Shown: positions 16,578-25,069 of the stretch, one piece after another
Layout of the letters: every line of letters starts with the position of its first letter
Position numbering within the stretch: the stretch's first letter is position 1
Assembly: GCA_036501025.1 (NCBI GenBank)
Contig: DASYBB010000113.1
Span: 33,201-97,200 of the forward strand
DNA: 64,000 bases
Reading direction: 5' to 3'
DNA from: DASUBV01 sp036501025
GTDB taxonomy: Bacteria > Actinomycetota > Actinomycetes > Streptosporangiales > Streptosporangiaceae
Translations under genes and position numbers: made by a program
Notes under the pieces: model-generated
Database searches by the model: none
What the model saw: the letters and a program-made list of their open reading frames with translations, nothing else
Told to the model about the DNA's origin: nothing

Positions 16578-17100
16578 TCGGGCCTGGGCCGGCCGGTTCC
16601 GGGCCGGCCCGCTCCGGGCCGCCCGGTTCCGGGCCGGCCGGTTCCGGGTGGAGGTGGGGTTCCGTGGGCCAGGCGATGCGCGTGAGCAGGCTGATCAGCT
16701 GCTCGCGCTCGGCGGGCGTGAGGCCGGCGGTCAGCTCGTCGTTGGCCCGGCCGCCCAGCTGCTCGGTGCGGTGCAGGCGGCGCCGCCCGCTGGCCGAGAT
16801 GGCGATGACGTTCTTCCGGCGATCGCCGGGGTCGGGGGTGCGGGTCACCAGGCCCGCGGCCTGGAGGTCGTTGACGATCGCGACCATGTCCTTGGGATCG
16901 ACGCTCAGGCTGCGGCCCAGCTCCGCCTGCGACACGGGCTCCAGCTCGGCGACGGCCGACAGGACGGCGTGGTGCATCATCCGCATGCCCTCCCCGGCCA
17001 GGGCCTGGGCGACCAGGCGGTGCCCGCGGGCGGCGGCGCGGCCCAGCAGCCAGCTGGGCAGGACCCGGATGCGGGCCGGCGCGTAGGGAACTTCGTCCAT
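16573..17100 (-). CDS. MarR-family regulator with repeat tail
   Basis: A 175-residue winged helix regulator. The DNA-binding part reads PVSQAELGRSLSVDPKDMVAIV with wing DPGDRRKNVIAISASG. The C-terminus, about residues 150-175, is a Pro/Glu/Gly-rich tail built from a 15-bp repeat and not part of the family. TACCCT lies six bases upstream of the ATG, so the mRNA is probably leaderless. It is divergent from a quinone-type reductase with two TTGG-N5-CCAA palindromes between them, so it likely controls both genes. Confidence 0.92.
   Translation of the reverse strand: MDEVPYAPARIRVLPSWLLGRAAARGHRLVAQALAGEGMRMMHHAVLSAVAELEPVSQAELGRSLSVDPKDMVAIVNDLQAAGLVTRTPDPGDRRKNVIAISASGRRRLHRTEQLGGRANDELTAGLTPAEREQLISLLTRIAWPTEPHLHPEPAGPEPGGPERAGPEPAGPGPS
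16591..16648. repeat. 15-bp tandem repeat in the MarR C-terminus
   Basis: Four copies of a unit like CCGGTTCCGGGCCGG, in frame, coding for PEPAG/PGPEP-type residues. Confidence 0.75.
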
Positions 17101-17106
17101 GGCCGC

Positions 17107-17112
17107 AGGGTA
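17107..17112 (-). promoter_or_regulatory. -10 box TACCCT, leaderless spacing (MarR gene)
   Basis: Read on the minus strand, TACCCT ends six bases before the ATG at 17100. The first palindrome (17121-17137) would cover the corresponding -35 region. Confidence 0.55.
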
Positions 17113-17120
17113 TCCGAAAT

Positions 17121-17137
17121 CATTGGTCGGCCCAATG
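17121..17137. promoter_or_regulatory. Operator 1: CATTGG-N5-CCAATG
   Basis: A perfect 6-bp inverted repeat with a 5-bp spacer. Its core TTGG-N5-CCAA is identical in layout to operator 2, 29 bp away centre to centre. Confidence 0.7.
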
Positions 17138-17144
17138 ACATTCT

Positions 17145-17150
17145 GATACT
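17145..17150 (+). promoter_or_regulatory. Possible -10 box GATACT for the quinone-reductase gene
   Basis: GATACT lies 16 bp downstream of TTGGTC (17123-17128), a possible -35 inside operator 1, and directly before operator 2. Confidence 0.4.
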
Positions 17151-17165
17151 GTTGGGTCTCCCAAC
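17151..17165. promoter_or_regulatory. Operator 2: GTTGGG-N3-CCCAAC
   Basis: A perfect 6-bp inverted repeat, also readable as TTGG-N5-CCAA. It lies where transcription of the reductase gene would start. Confidence 0.7.
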
Positions 17166-17180
17166 GACCTGGAGGTGTCC

Positions 17181-18143
17181 ATGCGGCGAGTCCGCTTCTA
17201 TGCCTGCGGCGGCCCCGAGGTGCTCCGCCTCGAGGAGGCGCCCGCGCCGGCGGCCGGGCCGGGCGAGCTGCTGGTCGCCACCGAGGCCATCGGCGTGACG
17301 CTGCCCGCCGTCCGGAAGGTCCGCGGGGAAGGCGGCGCGCCGGGGCTGCCCGGGGTGATCGGAGGCGAGGTGGCCGGGGAGGTGGTCGCGGCCGGCCCGG
17401 GCGTGACGGGCTTCCGGGCGGGGGACCGGGTCACCGGCCTCCCGTTCAGCGGCTCGTACGCCGAGCTGGCCGTCGTGGCCGCCCCCATGGCGAGCCGCAT
17501 CCCGGACGGGGCGAGCGCCGTGCAGGCCGTCGCGCTCGTGCGCGGCGGTCACGTCGCGCTGGCTGCGCTGGCTGCGCTGGACGCGCTGGCTGCGGGGGCC
17601 GCGGCGGGCGGGGCTGCGGCCGGGTCGGTCCTGATCACGGGAGCCGCGAGCGGCGTCGGGCACCTGGCGATCCAGCTGGCCCGGATCCAGGGCGCCGGGC
17701 GGGTCGTGGCGGCGGTGAGCTCGCCGGCCAAGGCGGGCTTCCTGCGGGCGCTGGGCGCGGACGAGGTCGTCACCTACGACAGCGAGAGCTGGGGCGAGCC
17801 GGTCGATTCCGTCCTGGACGGCGTCGGCGGGGACGTGCTCGCGCGGGCCGTGGCCGCCCTCGCGCCGGGCGGGCGCATGGTCTTCTTCGGCTCCGGGGGC
17901 GGCACCGTTCCCGCCTTCGACCTGCTGGCCGGGTCGAAGACCATCACCGGTCTCAGCATGGCGCGGTTCTCGACTACCCAGCGCGAGCTGTATGACCGGC
18001 ACGGCGAGCAGTTGTGGGAGCTCACCTTGTCCGGGCGGCTGCGGCCCGCCGTGCATGCCGAGATCCCGCTGGCCGAGGCCGCGCGGGCGCACGAGATCAT
18101 CGAGGCCCGGGCCAATCTCGGCAAGGTCGTCCTGCTCCCCTAG
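17181..18143 (+). CDS. Quinone-reductase-type MDR oxidoreductase
   Basis: A 320-residue NADPH:quinone-reductase-like enzyme lacking zinc ligands. The GroES half contains AIGVTLPAVRKVRGEGG. The Rossmann half contains LITGAASGVGHLAIQLA. It ends ARANLGKVVLLP, as the family does. GGAGG at 17171-17175 sets the ATG at 17181; a GTG at 17175 overlaps that ribosome site. A short Ala-rich run (LAALAALDALAAGAAAGG) enlarges the loop before the Rossmann motif. The divergent MarR regulator and twin operators indicate induction by an electrophile or quinone. Confidence 0.92.
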   Translation: MRRVRFYACGGPEVLRLEEAPAPAAGPGELLVATEAIGVTLPAVRKVRGEGGAPGLPGVIGGEVAGEVVAAGPGVTGFRAGDRVTGLPFSGSYAELAVVAAPMASRIPDGASAVQAVALVRGGHVALAALAALDALAAGAAAGGAAAGSVLITGAASGVGHLAIQLARIQGAGRVVAAVSSPAKAGFLRALGADEVVTYDSESWGEPVDSVLDGVGGDVLARAVAALAPGGRMVFFGSGGGTVPAFDLLAGSKTITGLSMARFSTTQRELYDRHGEQLWELTLSGRLRPAVHAEIPLAEAARAHEIIEARANLGKVVLLP

Positions 18144-18173
18144 CGGCCCCTAGCGGGACAGCTGGCCTCGGTT

Positions 18174-20828
18174 TCAGTCGCTGTCGTATCTGTGGGGGCG
18201 GGTGGTGTAAGTGCGTCCGGCGGGGGTGGTCCAGCGGAAGGTGCCGGGCTCGGGCTGAGTGAGCGTCCAGCCGGGGTGCTGCTTGAGCTGGTGGTGCCTG
18301 CGGCACAGGGCACCGAGGTCGCAGGGGCAGGTGCGGCCTCCGTGGTCATACGGGATGGTGTGGTCGAGGTCGGCGCGCCAGGCGGGCTGGCCGCAGCGCG
18401 GTCCGCGGCAGGTGCCATCGCGGGCGGTCACGTGCTCGCGGATCCTCGGCGGCGGCCGGTAAGCCGGCGAGGCCATGGTGTGGGCGCAGCCGCCGAGAGT
18501 GTGGCGGTCGGCGTCAGCTCGCTGCTGGGCGTGGTCGCGGGCGCGCCGGGCGGCATGGAGAAGGCGGGCGTAGATGCCGCGGCTGAGGCGGGGGTTCGCG
18601 GGCGGGGCGGTGTCGAGGGCGTCGGCGGGCAGCACGATGGTGACCCGCCCGATGATCCCGGTGAGCTCGGTAGTGCCGGTGCCGGTGCCGGTGCCGGTGG
18701 TGCCGGTGGTGCCAGTGCCGGTGGGCGCGGCGGGCGGGTCGTGGGTGCCGGCCGCAGGCCGGAATCGGGGGAGGCGCGTGAGGGCGATGGCGCGCCCGTC
18801 AGCGTCGGTGAGGATGATGCGCCACTGGGTGGCGGCGCTGCGCAGGGCGAGTGAGGCCAGGCGGCGGGCTTCGGGGGCGGTGATGGCGCCGATGCGGCCG
18901 AGGGTTCCGGCGGCGTCGGTGGTGCCGGTGAAGGTGGTCCAGGGCAGGGTGAGGTCGAGCAGCCCGGCGGGCGGCGGGCGTCCGGAGGCGTGGCCGGCGG
19001 AGCCGTGGTTGGCGGAGGCGTGGCCGGGTGTGCCGTCGCCTGGGGGTACGGCGCCGGCGGCGGCGGGAATCAGGGGCGGGATGGATGGCCACGGCCACTG
19101 GACGCCGGGGTCGGCGAAGTCGTCGTCCAGGGGGTCGCCGCGGGCCGGATCCCAGTCGGGGCTGTCCGGGGGCGGGGCGCCAGCGTCGCGGTAGCCGTCG
19201 TCTTCGGGGAGGTCGGCGTCGGTGAGCGGCGGGACCTCAGGCCAGGGATCAGTAGCCGGGGCGGACCCAGGTCCTGGCGCGGGCACGGGCTGGCCGTCGT
19301 ATGGCGGGTCGTCGTGGGACGAGTCCTCGTAGGGCCTGCCGTCGTGGGGCTGGCGGTCGCGTGGCTGGCGGTCGCGTGGCTGGCGGTCGCGTGGCTGGCT
19401 GTCGCGTGGCGGGCGGTCGCGTGGCGGGCCGCCACGTGGCGGGTCGTCGTGGGGCGGGCGGTCGCGTGGCGGGCGGTCGCGTGGCGGGTCGTCGTGGGGC
19501 GCGCGGTCGCGGGTTGCCGGATCGCCGCCGGTGCCGTCGCCGGGTGGTGTCCAGCCGTCGTCTTCATCGTCGGGGGGCGGCTCAGCGTCGGGGGGTCCGC
19601 CGGGTGGCGGCGGGATGGGGGGCAGGGTGTCGAGGATCTTGCCGAGCAGGGCCTGGGCACGCAGGAACTGGATGCCGCCGCCCGCGCCGGCTGCCTTCAT
19701 CGCGGTGGCGATGGCGGTGATCTTGGCGTAGGCCGCGGCCGCCTCAGGGCCGGGCAGACAATACCCGGCCAGCGTCGCGGTGCCGTCGTGATCGGGATAG
19801 AGGCTGACCTTGGCCCGGCGCTCGGCGGACTGCCGCCGGTGCTCGGCCCCTTCCGGGTCAGCGGCGATCACCGCGCGGCGGACCGCGGCGTGCATCTGCC
19901 CGTAGGTGAGATCGCCGGCCACCGGGATGACCCGGTCCTCCACGGCCTTCGCGGCGGCATCGGACAGCGGGATGACGGCCTCGGCGACGATCTTGGCCCG
20001 GTACGGATCGATCCGGCCCTCAGCCAGCGCCGCGGCGGTCGCCGGGAGCCGCCACCGCAGCGAGACAGCAAGGCCGGTCCACGCCTCGGCGCCGGGCCGG
20101 GACAACGTGAGCTCGAGGGAGACCTGGGCGGCAGCGTCGTCGGTGACGTGCGCGGGGCGCCCGTCGGCCCCTAACCCGGCCTTCGGGTCAGCCGCCGCCG
20201 ACCGGGACGCGACGTGCGCGATCAGCTCCAGCTCGCGGGCCTGCGCCCAGGACGCGACCCGGCGGAACGCCCCGGCCATCCCGACCAGGTCCCCGTCGGT
20301 CGCGGCCGCGGGATCCTGGCCGGCCAGCCACGCGGCCAGGCCCGGCCCGGTCGGGAGGACCTCGGCGATGGCACCGGCCAGGTCCCCGCCGCGGCCCGGC
20401 CGGATGCCAGCCGGGCCGTGCCCGCCCCCGGCCGGGCCGCACGGACTGCCGGCCGGGTCGTGCGCGCTGCTGGCCTGGTCCACGCCGGCCTCCCGCGGAC
20501 CGGGGCTCGCAGGCCCGGCTGGACAGGACCGGCCGTCAGCCGGCTCGCCCCGGCCGTTGGCGGCGCCGTCGCCGGTCCCGGCCCGGAGATCGGCCACTTC
20601 GGGCGCCCCATCGGGCGGCTCAGGCGGGACGTCAGTGAACCCCAGGGCGGCCGACTCGGCGGCGAGGTCTTCCTCCTGGTCCACGCCGTCCCAGTCGCGC
20701 AGCGGCCGTCCGATCGCCTCCAGCGCCGATGCCAGGTCCAGCTCGAACGACCACACCAGCCCGCCCGCGCCCGCCGGGTCGATCTCCCGGCCGCCGCCGG
20801 GGACGCCGGGCTCGCCGCTGTCCGCCAC
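18174..20828 (-). CDS. Giant DUF222 (13E12-type) HNH endonuclease-like protein
   Basis: An 884-residue protein, about twice the common size of 13E12/REP-family proteins. After an acidic Gly/Pro-rich N-terminus (to about 120), a DUF222 domain spans about 135-400. A charged low-complexity insert follows (about 400-620), including near-perfect PRDRQ/PRDRP pentamers at about 439-500. A second conserved part precedes the C-terminal HNH module (CRGPRCGQP, then DLDHTIPYDHGGRT and LCRRHHQLKQ, about 800-850). HNH domains cut DNA, but the cellular role of this family is unknown. GGGAGG precedes the GTG start. I see no sign that it is part of a mobile element here. Confidence 0.9.
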   Translation of the reverse strand: MADSGEPGVPGGGREIDPAGAGGLVWSFELDLASALEAIGRPLRDWDGVDQEEDLAAESAALGFTDVPPEPPDGAPEVADLRAGTGDGAANGRGEPADGRSCPAGPASPGPREAGVDQASSAHDPAGSPCGPAGGGHGPAGIRPGRGGDLAGAIAEVLPTGPGLAAWLAGQDPAAATDGDLVGMAGAFRRVASWAQARELELIAHVASRSAAADPKAGLGADGRPAHVTDDAAAQVSLELTLSRPGAEAWTGLAVSLRWRLPATAAALAEGRIDPYRAKIVAEAVIPLSDAAAKAVEDRVIPVAGDLTYGQMHAAVRRAVIAADPEGAEHRRQSAERRAKVSLYPDHDGTATLAGYCLPGPEAAAAYAKITAIATAMKAAGAGGGIQFLRAQALLGKILDTLPPIPPPPGGPPDAEPPPDDEDDGWTPPGDGTGGDPATRDRAPHDDPPRDRPPRDRPPHDDPPRGGPPRDRPPRDSQPRDRQPRDRQPRDRQPHDGRPYEDSSHDDPPYDGQPVPAPGPGSAPATDPWPEVPPLTDADLPEDDGYRDAGAPPPDSPDWDPARGDPLDDDFADPGVQWPWPSIPPLIPAAAGAVPPGDGTPGHASANHGSAGHASGRPPPAGLLDLTLPWTTFTGTTDAAGTLGRIGAITAPEARRLASLALRSAATQWRIILTDADGRAIALTRLPRFRPAAGTHDPPAAPTGTGTTGTTGTGTGTGTTELTGIIGRVTIVLPADALDTAPPANPRLSRGIYARLLHAARRARDHAQQRADADRHTLGGCAHTMASPAYRPPPRIREHVTARDGTCRGPRCGQPAWRADLDHTIPYDHGGRTCPCDLGALCRRHHQLKQHPGWTLTQPEPGTFRWTTPAGRTYTTRPHRYDSD
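19333..19520. repeat. 15-bp tandem repeat in the HNH protein gene
   Basis: About twelve copies of a unit like CGTGGCTGGCGGTCG, encoding PRDRQ, PRDRP and PHDDP pentamers on the minus strand. Confidence 0.85.
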
Positions 20829-21358
20829 CTGAGCACCTCCCTGCCCGCGAGAACGGCCGTTCCGTCATCCGCCCCGTTCCGGAGCGGATGTCCTGTTCCT
20901 AGCTAAGGCTATCGGTACCCTCTGACATTTCCTCACCATGATCGATAATAAGTTCGATAACCAGGCCGGCCCGCCGCACGCCCGTTGCTGCTACCGGCGG
21001 CCGACTGCCCGTCCTCGCGAACGAGATGACCGGCCGCACCCGATTGGCCTGGCTCGGCGGGCGGCAACGGCCGGCGCCGCGATTGCGCCCGGTGCCCGGC
21101 CGCGGCGCCCGGTGCCGGGCCGCGGCGCCCGGCTGATGAGCCGTGATCCTGTTCCCGGCGAAGGAACGCCGGGTCGGCCCGGCGCGACGAAAAGCCGCCC
21201 GGATTCCCCGCCCCAGGCAATCTCGGCAGGTTTCCGAGCAATGCGGCCGCCTCGGCGTGTTGACCGGCTATTGGCCGCATCATGCCGTAAGTTCAATCGT
21301 CGGCACCTAGGTGGCTAGGTGGGGAGCGCGAGGGCCACTCGGGCAGTTGGAGGTGCGT
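20829..21358. other. Intergenic region between the HNH gene and sepF
   Basis: No convincing gene. An AT-richer patch (GATCGATAATAAGTTCGATA) lies near 20940. GCCGCGGCGCCCGG is repeated at 21099-21112 and 21119-21132. TTGACC at 21260 could be a -35 for sepF, but no matching -10 is clear. GGAGG at 21349-21353 is the sepF ribosome site. Confidence 0.5.
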
Positions 21359-21790
21359 GTGGGACTCCGCGAAGCCGCCGTCCGGCTGGGCCTGGTCGAG
21401 CACGATGACGACGACCCGATGTACGACGACGATACTTCCTCCGCCGACGGCTACGCCGAGGACGACCAGCTGCTCGAGGATGAGGAAACCGGCGGCCTGC
21501 CCGACGTCGGCCCCGGCTATCACATCGCCTCGGTCAAGCCGCAGAACTTCGCGGACGCCCACACCATCGGCGAGTACTTCCGGCACGACATCCCGGTGAT
21601 CATCAACCTGCACGGCATGACCACGGCGGACGCCAAGCGCATCGTCGATTTCGCGTCCGGGCTGATCTTCGGGCGCCGGGGGGACATCGAGCGGCTGTCG
21701 AACCTGGTGTTCCTGATCATGCCGGCCCACGGCCGGATCCTGAAGGACCCGGCGCCGCCGCCGGATAAGACGTTCTTCAATCAGGCCTGA
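21359..21790 (+). CDS. sepF: SepF-family cell-division protein (unlinked paralogue)
   Basis: SepF tethers FtsZ to the membrane and is essential in many actinobacteria. The 143-residue product starts VGLREAAVRLGLVEHDDDD, an N-terminal membrane-binding helix of SepF type, followed by an acidic linker. It ends in the conserved globular core (SVKPQNFADAHTIGEYFRHD, VIINLHGMT, AKRIVDFASGL, FLIMP). The start follows GGAGG by five bases. The canonical actinobacterial sepF lies beside ftsZ in the dcw cluster; nothing of that cluster is here. This is therefore probably one of the additional SepF-like paralogues of filamentous species. Confidence 0.9.
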   Translation: MGLREAAVRLGLVEHDDDDPMYDDDTSSADGYAEDDQLLEDEETGGLPDVGPGYHIASVKPQNFADAHTIGEYFRHDIPVIINLHGMTTADAKRIVDFASGLIFGRRGDIERLSNLVFLIMPAHGRILKDPAPPPDKTFFNQA

Positions 21791-21857
21791 TATCGAACTG
21801 GTATTTAAAGCCCTTTCTTAATTCGATACTTTGTGCTATGATTAGGGAACTGGCTGC

Positions 21858-21863
21858 TAGCCT
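21858..21863 (+). promoter_or_regulatory. -10 box TAGCCT, leaderless spacing
   Basis: TAGCCT ends seven bases before the ATG at 21871. A second promoter-like TATGAT at 21836-21841 lies upstream. Confidence 0.45.
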
Positions 21864-21870
21864 CGCTGGC

Positions 21871-22725
21871 ATGAATTCCGCCCCTGCTCATGCCGAAGCA
21901 GAAATAGCCACCCGGGACCTGCGCTACGCCGATCAGGAGACCCCGCTTACCGGATTCCTGTGCTGGAATCCCGCGCCGGGCCGCCCGGCGCCCGGCATCC
22001 TGCTCATCCACGGCGGGGCCGGCCTGGACGATCACGCCCGGCAGCAGGCCCGCCGTTATGCGGCGCTCGGTTACACGGTGCTCGCGGCCGACATGTACGG
22101 CGACGGCGTGGCCGGCGACCGGGAGCAGGTGATGGCCGCGCTGCTGGCGCTGCGGGACGACCCCGCTGCCCTGGTTCGCCGCGGCGCGGCCGGCCTGACC
22201 GCGCTGGCGGCCTGCCCGGAAGCAGCCGGGCCGGAGACGGGCGGGCCGGAGACGGGCGGGCCAGAGACGGGCGGGCCAGAGACACCCGGCCGGGAGACGA
22301 CCCCACCTGGCCTGGCCGCAGTTGGCTTCTGCTTCGGGGGCCTGGCCGCCCTGGCCCTGGCCCGGTCGGGTCAGGCGGACCTAGCCGCGGTCGTGACCAT
22401 GCACGGCAGCCTGGCCACCGCCGCCCCGGCCGCCCCGGGCGCGGTGGACGCCCGGCTGCTGGTCTGCCACGGCGCGCAGGACCCGCACGTCCCGATGGCC
22501 GACGTCACCGCCTTCGCCGCGGAGATGACCGCGGCGGGCGCCGACTGGCAGCTGAACATGTACGGGGGTGCCATGCACGGCTTCACTCATCAGCACGCGG
22601 CGCCCGGAGCCCAGCCCGGCGTGGCCTACGACCTGGCCGGCGACAAGCGCTCGTTCGCGGCCGCGAGCGACTTCCTGGCGGCCACGCTGCTCGGCCGTCG
22701 CCAGTACAGCCAATCCCGCCAGTAA
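21871..22725 (+). CDS. Dienelactone-hydrolase-family protein
   Basis: A 284-residue alpha/beta hydrolase of the dienelactone hydrolase family, which opens lactones such as 4-carboxymethylenebutenolide. The catalytic triad is visible: Cys154 in GFCFGG, the Asp of GAQDPHVPM and the His of AMHGFTHQ. A GPETG-repeat insertion at about residues 118-141 lies just before the nucleophile strand and is absent from the family. The ATG at 21871 is preferred over 21838 because the latter overlaps a -10-like TATGAT. No other aromatic-degradation gene is adjacent, so the substrate is open. Confidence 0.9.
   Translation: MNSAPAHAEAEIATRDLRYADQETPLTGFLCWNPAPGRPAPGILLIHGGAGLDDHARQQARRYAALGYTVLAADMYGDGVAGDREQVMAALLALRDDPAALVRRGAAGLTALAACPEAAGPETGGPETGGPETGGPETPGRETTPPGLAAVGFCFGGLAALALARSGQADLAAVVTMHGSLATAAPAAPGAVDARLLVCHGAQDPHVPMADVTAFAAEMTAAGADWQLNMYGGAMHGFTHQHAAPGAQPGVAYDLAGDKRSFAAASDFLAATLLGRRQYSQSRQ
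22226..22290. repeat. 15-bp tandem repeat in the dienelactone-hydrolase gene
   Basis: Four copies of GGGCCGGAGACGGGC or one-base variants, in frame, coding for GPETG. Confidence 0.85.
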
Positions 22726-22763
22726 CTGCCATCACGACCGGCGGCTGGGCGCCGGGGCGGTCC

Positions 22764-22935
22764 GCCCGCGCACCGAGCCCGACCGCGCACCCAGCCCGCC
22801 CGCGCACCCAGCCCGCCCGCGCACCGAGCCCGCCCGGGCACCCAGCCGGGCCGCGCACCCAGCCCGCCCGGGCACCGAGCCCGCCCGCGCACCCAGCCGG
22901 CCCGCGCACCCAGCCCGCCCGCGCACCCAGCCGGG
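22764..22935. repeat. Intergenic 17-bp tandem array, ten copies
   Basis: The unit is close to GCCCGCCCGCGCACCCA. The GCACC core recurs exactly every 17 bp from 22770 to 22923. It lies between two convergent stop codons. All frames through it are open and look like Gly/Ala/Arg repeats, but 17 is not a multiple of three, so it is not a coding repeat. Copies differ at one to three positions. Confidence 0.9.
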
Positions 22936-22948
22936 CCGGTCCGCTGGC

Positions 22949-25069
22949 TCACTCCCGCCCGGAGGCCCCGGCCGCCGCCGCGATGGTGGCCGTCATGGTG
23001 GCCAGCATCTCCTCGGTCGGCATCGCCGCCCCGCCGGTCACAGCCTGGCGGAACGCCGCCGCGCAGGCCCGGTGCCCCTTGTCCGGACTGCCCTTCCAGA
23101 TGACCTTGCCGTCGGCCGTCGCGCGCCGGAAGTCGTCGATGACGATCCGGCGCTCGCCGGCGGTCACCTCAATCCATTCCTTGCCCGCCCGGGCCGGAAC
23201 GCTGGCGTAGGCGATGGTGGCCAGCGATCCGTCGGTGAAGCGCAGCGAGACCGCCGCGTCGTCGCCCGGCGCGCCGCCGCCGGGCAGCCCGGCCGCCTCC
23301 TCGATCTGCGCGCCGATCAGCGCCTGGGCCGTGTCCACGAAGTGGCAGACCTCGCCGAGCAGCCGGCCGCCGTGCCGCCGGTCGCGGTACCAGTGCCCGT
23401 CCGGCACCGGCCCGGCCGCGACCCGGTAGACCAGCAGCTTCGGCCCGCCGGCCGCGGCCAGCAGCGGGCGGGCGGCGAGCACGGCCGGGGACCAGCGCCG
23501 GTTGAAGCCGACCGCGAGCTGCCGCCCGGAGTCCTGCCAGGCGGCCGCGACCTGGTCCAGCTCGGCCATGCTCAGCGCCAGCGGCTTCTCGCACCACACG
23601 TGCCGCCCGGCCCGAAGGGCCAGGGCCGCGAGCTCGGCGTGGGTGTCGTGCGGGGTGACGATCACCACGACGTCGGTGTCGGCGTCCTCGACGACGTTGA
23701 AGCCGCCTGACACGGCCCGGGCGAAGCCGTGCCGCTCCGCGGCGCGGTGCGCGCTGACGCCGCTGGCTGAGGCGATCGCGGTGAGCCGGCGGAACCCGGC
23801 GGCCCGGAACGCGGGCAGCAGCGTCCCGGAACTGAACGCGCCCGCCCCGACCCAGCCCACCCCCGGGTCGGCGGGCTGCTCCCGGCGCGCCCCGGCGTCC
23901 CGGCGCGCGGCCGCGCCGGTCCCCGGCCCGGGCTCGGCGGCGGCCGCGCCCGGCGGGTAGCTGATCGCGATGGCCAGGTACGGCTCGGCGCGCTCCTCGA
24001 TGAGCCGGTAGGCCCGGGCCGCCGAGGCGATGTCGAAGGTGTGCGTCACCAGGTCGGCGACCTGGAGCCGCCCGGCGGCCAGCAGGTCGAGCACGGCCTC
24101 GAAGTTGCGGCCCTCGGTCCAGCGAACCTGCCCGGCCGGGTAGTCCACGCCCCACGCCTCATACGACGGGTCGTACCGGCCCGGCCCGTAGGAGCGGGCG
24201 AAGCGCAGCGAGAGCTCCTTCTCGTAGAACGGGGTCCGGTCCAGCTCCAGGCCGGTGTCGCCGATGATGACCACCGGCGCCCGGTCGCGGCACAGCGCCG
24301 GCGCACGCAGCACCGGGACGGACGACTTGCTGGCCGCGCAGACCAGCACCGCGTCCGCGCCGCGGCCCCGCGACCAGTCCAGGATCCGCCCGGTGGTCGC
24401 GTCGCCCAGCTCGTCCAGGGCCAGCAGCCCCGAGCCGGCCGCCACCGACCGCGCGTGCGGTGCCGGGTCGATCCCGGCCACGTCACACCCCGCCGCCAGG
24501 GCCAGCCGCGCGGCCAGCTGCCCGACCAGGCCGAGCCCGCTGACGACGACCTTGGCGCCCGGCCCGACCTCGGCCTGCCGCAGGCCGTGCAGCGCGATCG
24601 ACGCCACCGTGGTGAAGGCCGCGTCGGCCGGCGGCACGCCGTCCGGGAGCACCGCGCACAGCAGCCCCGGCACCGCCTGGAACTGCGCATGGCTGGCCTT
24701 GCCCGCGCCGCCGGTGGCGACCAGCTGGCCCGGCCGGATGCCGCTGACCGCCGTCCCGACCTCGAGGACCTCGCCCGCCGCCGAGTAGCCGAGCAGCAGG
24801 TCCTCGGCCAGCCGCCCGCGCACCGCCCGGGCCGTCGCGCCGAGCCCGTCGGCGCGGGCCTTGCGCGCCACCTGGCGGACCAGGTCGGGCCGCGCCCGGG
24901 CCTTGGCCAGCAGGCTGGCCTGGGCCAGCGCCGTGACCGCGCGCTCGGTCCCGGGCGAGATCACCGAGGCGATCGTGGCCACCAGGACCTCGGTCGGGCC
25001 CGGGACCGGCCGCGGCACGTCCAGCACCTCGACCGGGCCGCCCTTGATCGGCTGCACGACGGTCTTCAC
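22949..25069 (-). CDS. Two-domain oxidoreductase: zinc-type dehydrogenase fused to Gfo/Idh/MocA
   Basis: A 706-residue fusion known from surface-polysaccharide loci. Residues 1-350 are a medium-chain dehydrogenase (SPGTERAV near residue 40, VVSGLGLVGQLAARLAL near 185). A Pro/Ala/Gly linker spans about 355-390. Residues 390-700 are a Gfo/Idh/MocA sugar oxidoreductase (VGWVGAGAFSSG, then WCEKPLALSM carrying the EKP motif). Both halves bind nicotinamide, suggesting paired oxidation and reduction of a sugar. The GTG start overlaps the heparinase stop (GTGA), so it is the last gene of the operon. The substrate is not known. Confidence 0.93.
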   Translation of the reverse strand: MKTVVQPIKGGPVEVLDVPRPVPGPTEVLVATIASVISPGTERAVTALAQASLLAKARARPDLVRQVARKARADGLGATARAVRGRLAEDLLLGYSAAGEVLEVGTAVSGIRPGQLVATGGAGKASHAQFQAVPGLLCAVLPDGVPPADAAFTTVASIALHGLRQAEVGPGAKVVVSGLGLVGQLAARLALAAGCDVAGIDPAPHARSVAAGSGLLALDELGDATTGRILDWSRGRGADAVLVCAASKSSVPVLRAPALCRDRAPVVIIGDTGLELDRTPFYEKELSLRFARSYGPGRYDPSYEAWGVDYPAGQVRWTEGRNFEAVLDLLAAGRLQVADLVTHTFDIASAARAYRLIEERAEPYLAIAISYPPGAAAAEPGPGTGAAARRDAGARREQPADPGVGWVGAGAFSSGTLLPAFRAAGFRRLTAIASASGVSAHRAAERHGFARAVSGGFNVVEDADTDVVVIVTPHDTHAELAALALRAGRHVWCEKPLALSMAELDQVAAAWQDSGRQLAVGFNRRWSPAVLAARPLLAAAGGPKLLVYRVAAGPVPDGHWYRDRRHGGRLLGEVCHFVDTAQALIGAQIEEAAGLPGGGAPGDDAAVSLRFTDGSLATIAYASVPARAGKEWIEVTAGERRIVIDDFRRATADGKVIWKGSPDKGHRACAAAFRQAVTGGAAMPTEEMLATMTATIAAAAGASGRE

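Noticed and set aside
20938..21318. A 126-codon frame between the HNH gene and sepF
   Set aside because: It is Arg/Pro-rich without a start signal, and an equally long frame lies on the other strand.
22583..22952. Several open frames through the 17-bp array, or a CRISPR array
   Set aside because: All frames stay open because the unit lacks stop codons, and a 17-bp period shifts frame each copy. There are no spacers of unique sequence, so it is not CRISPR.
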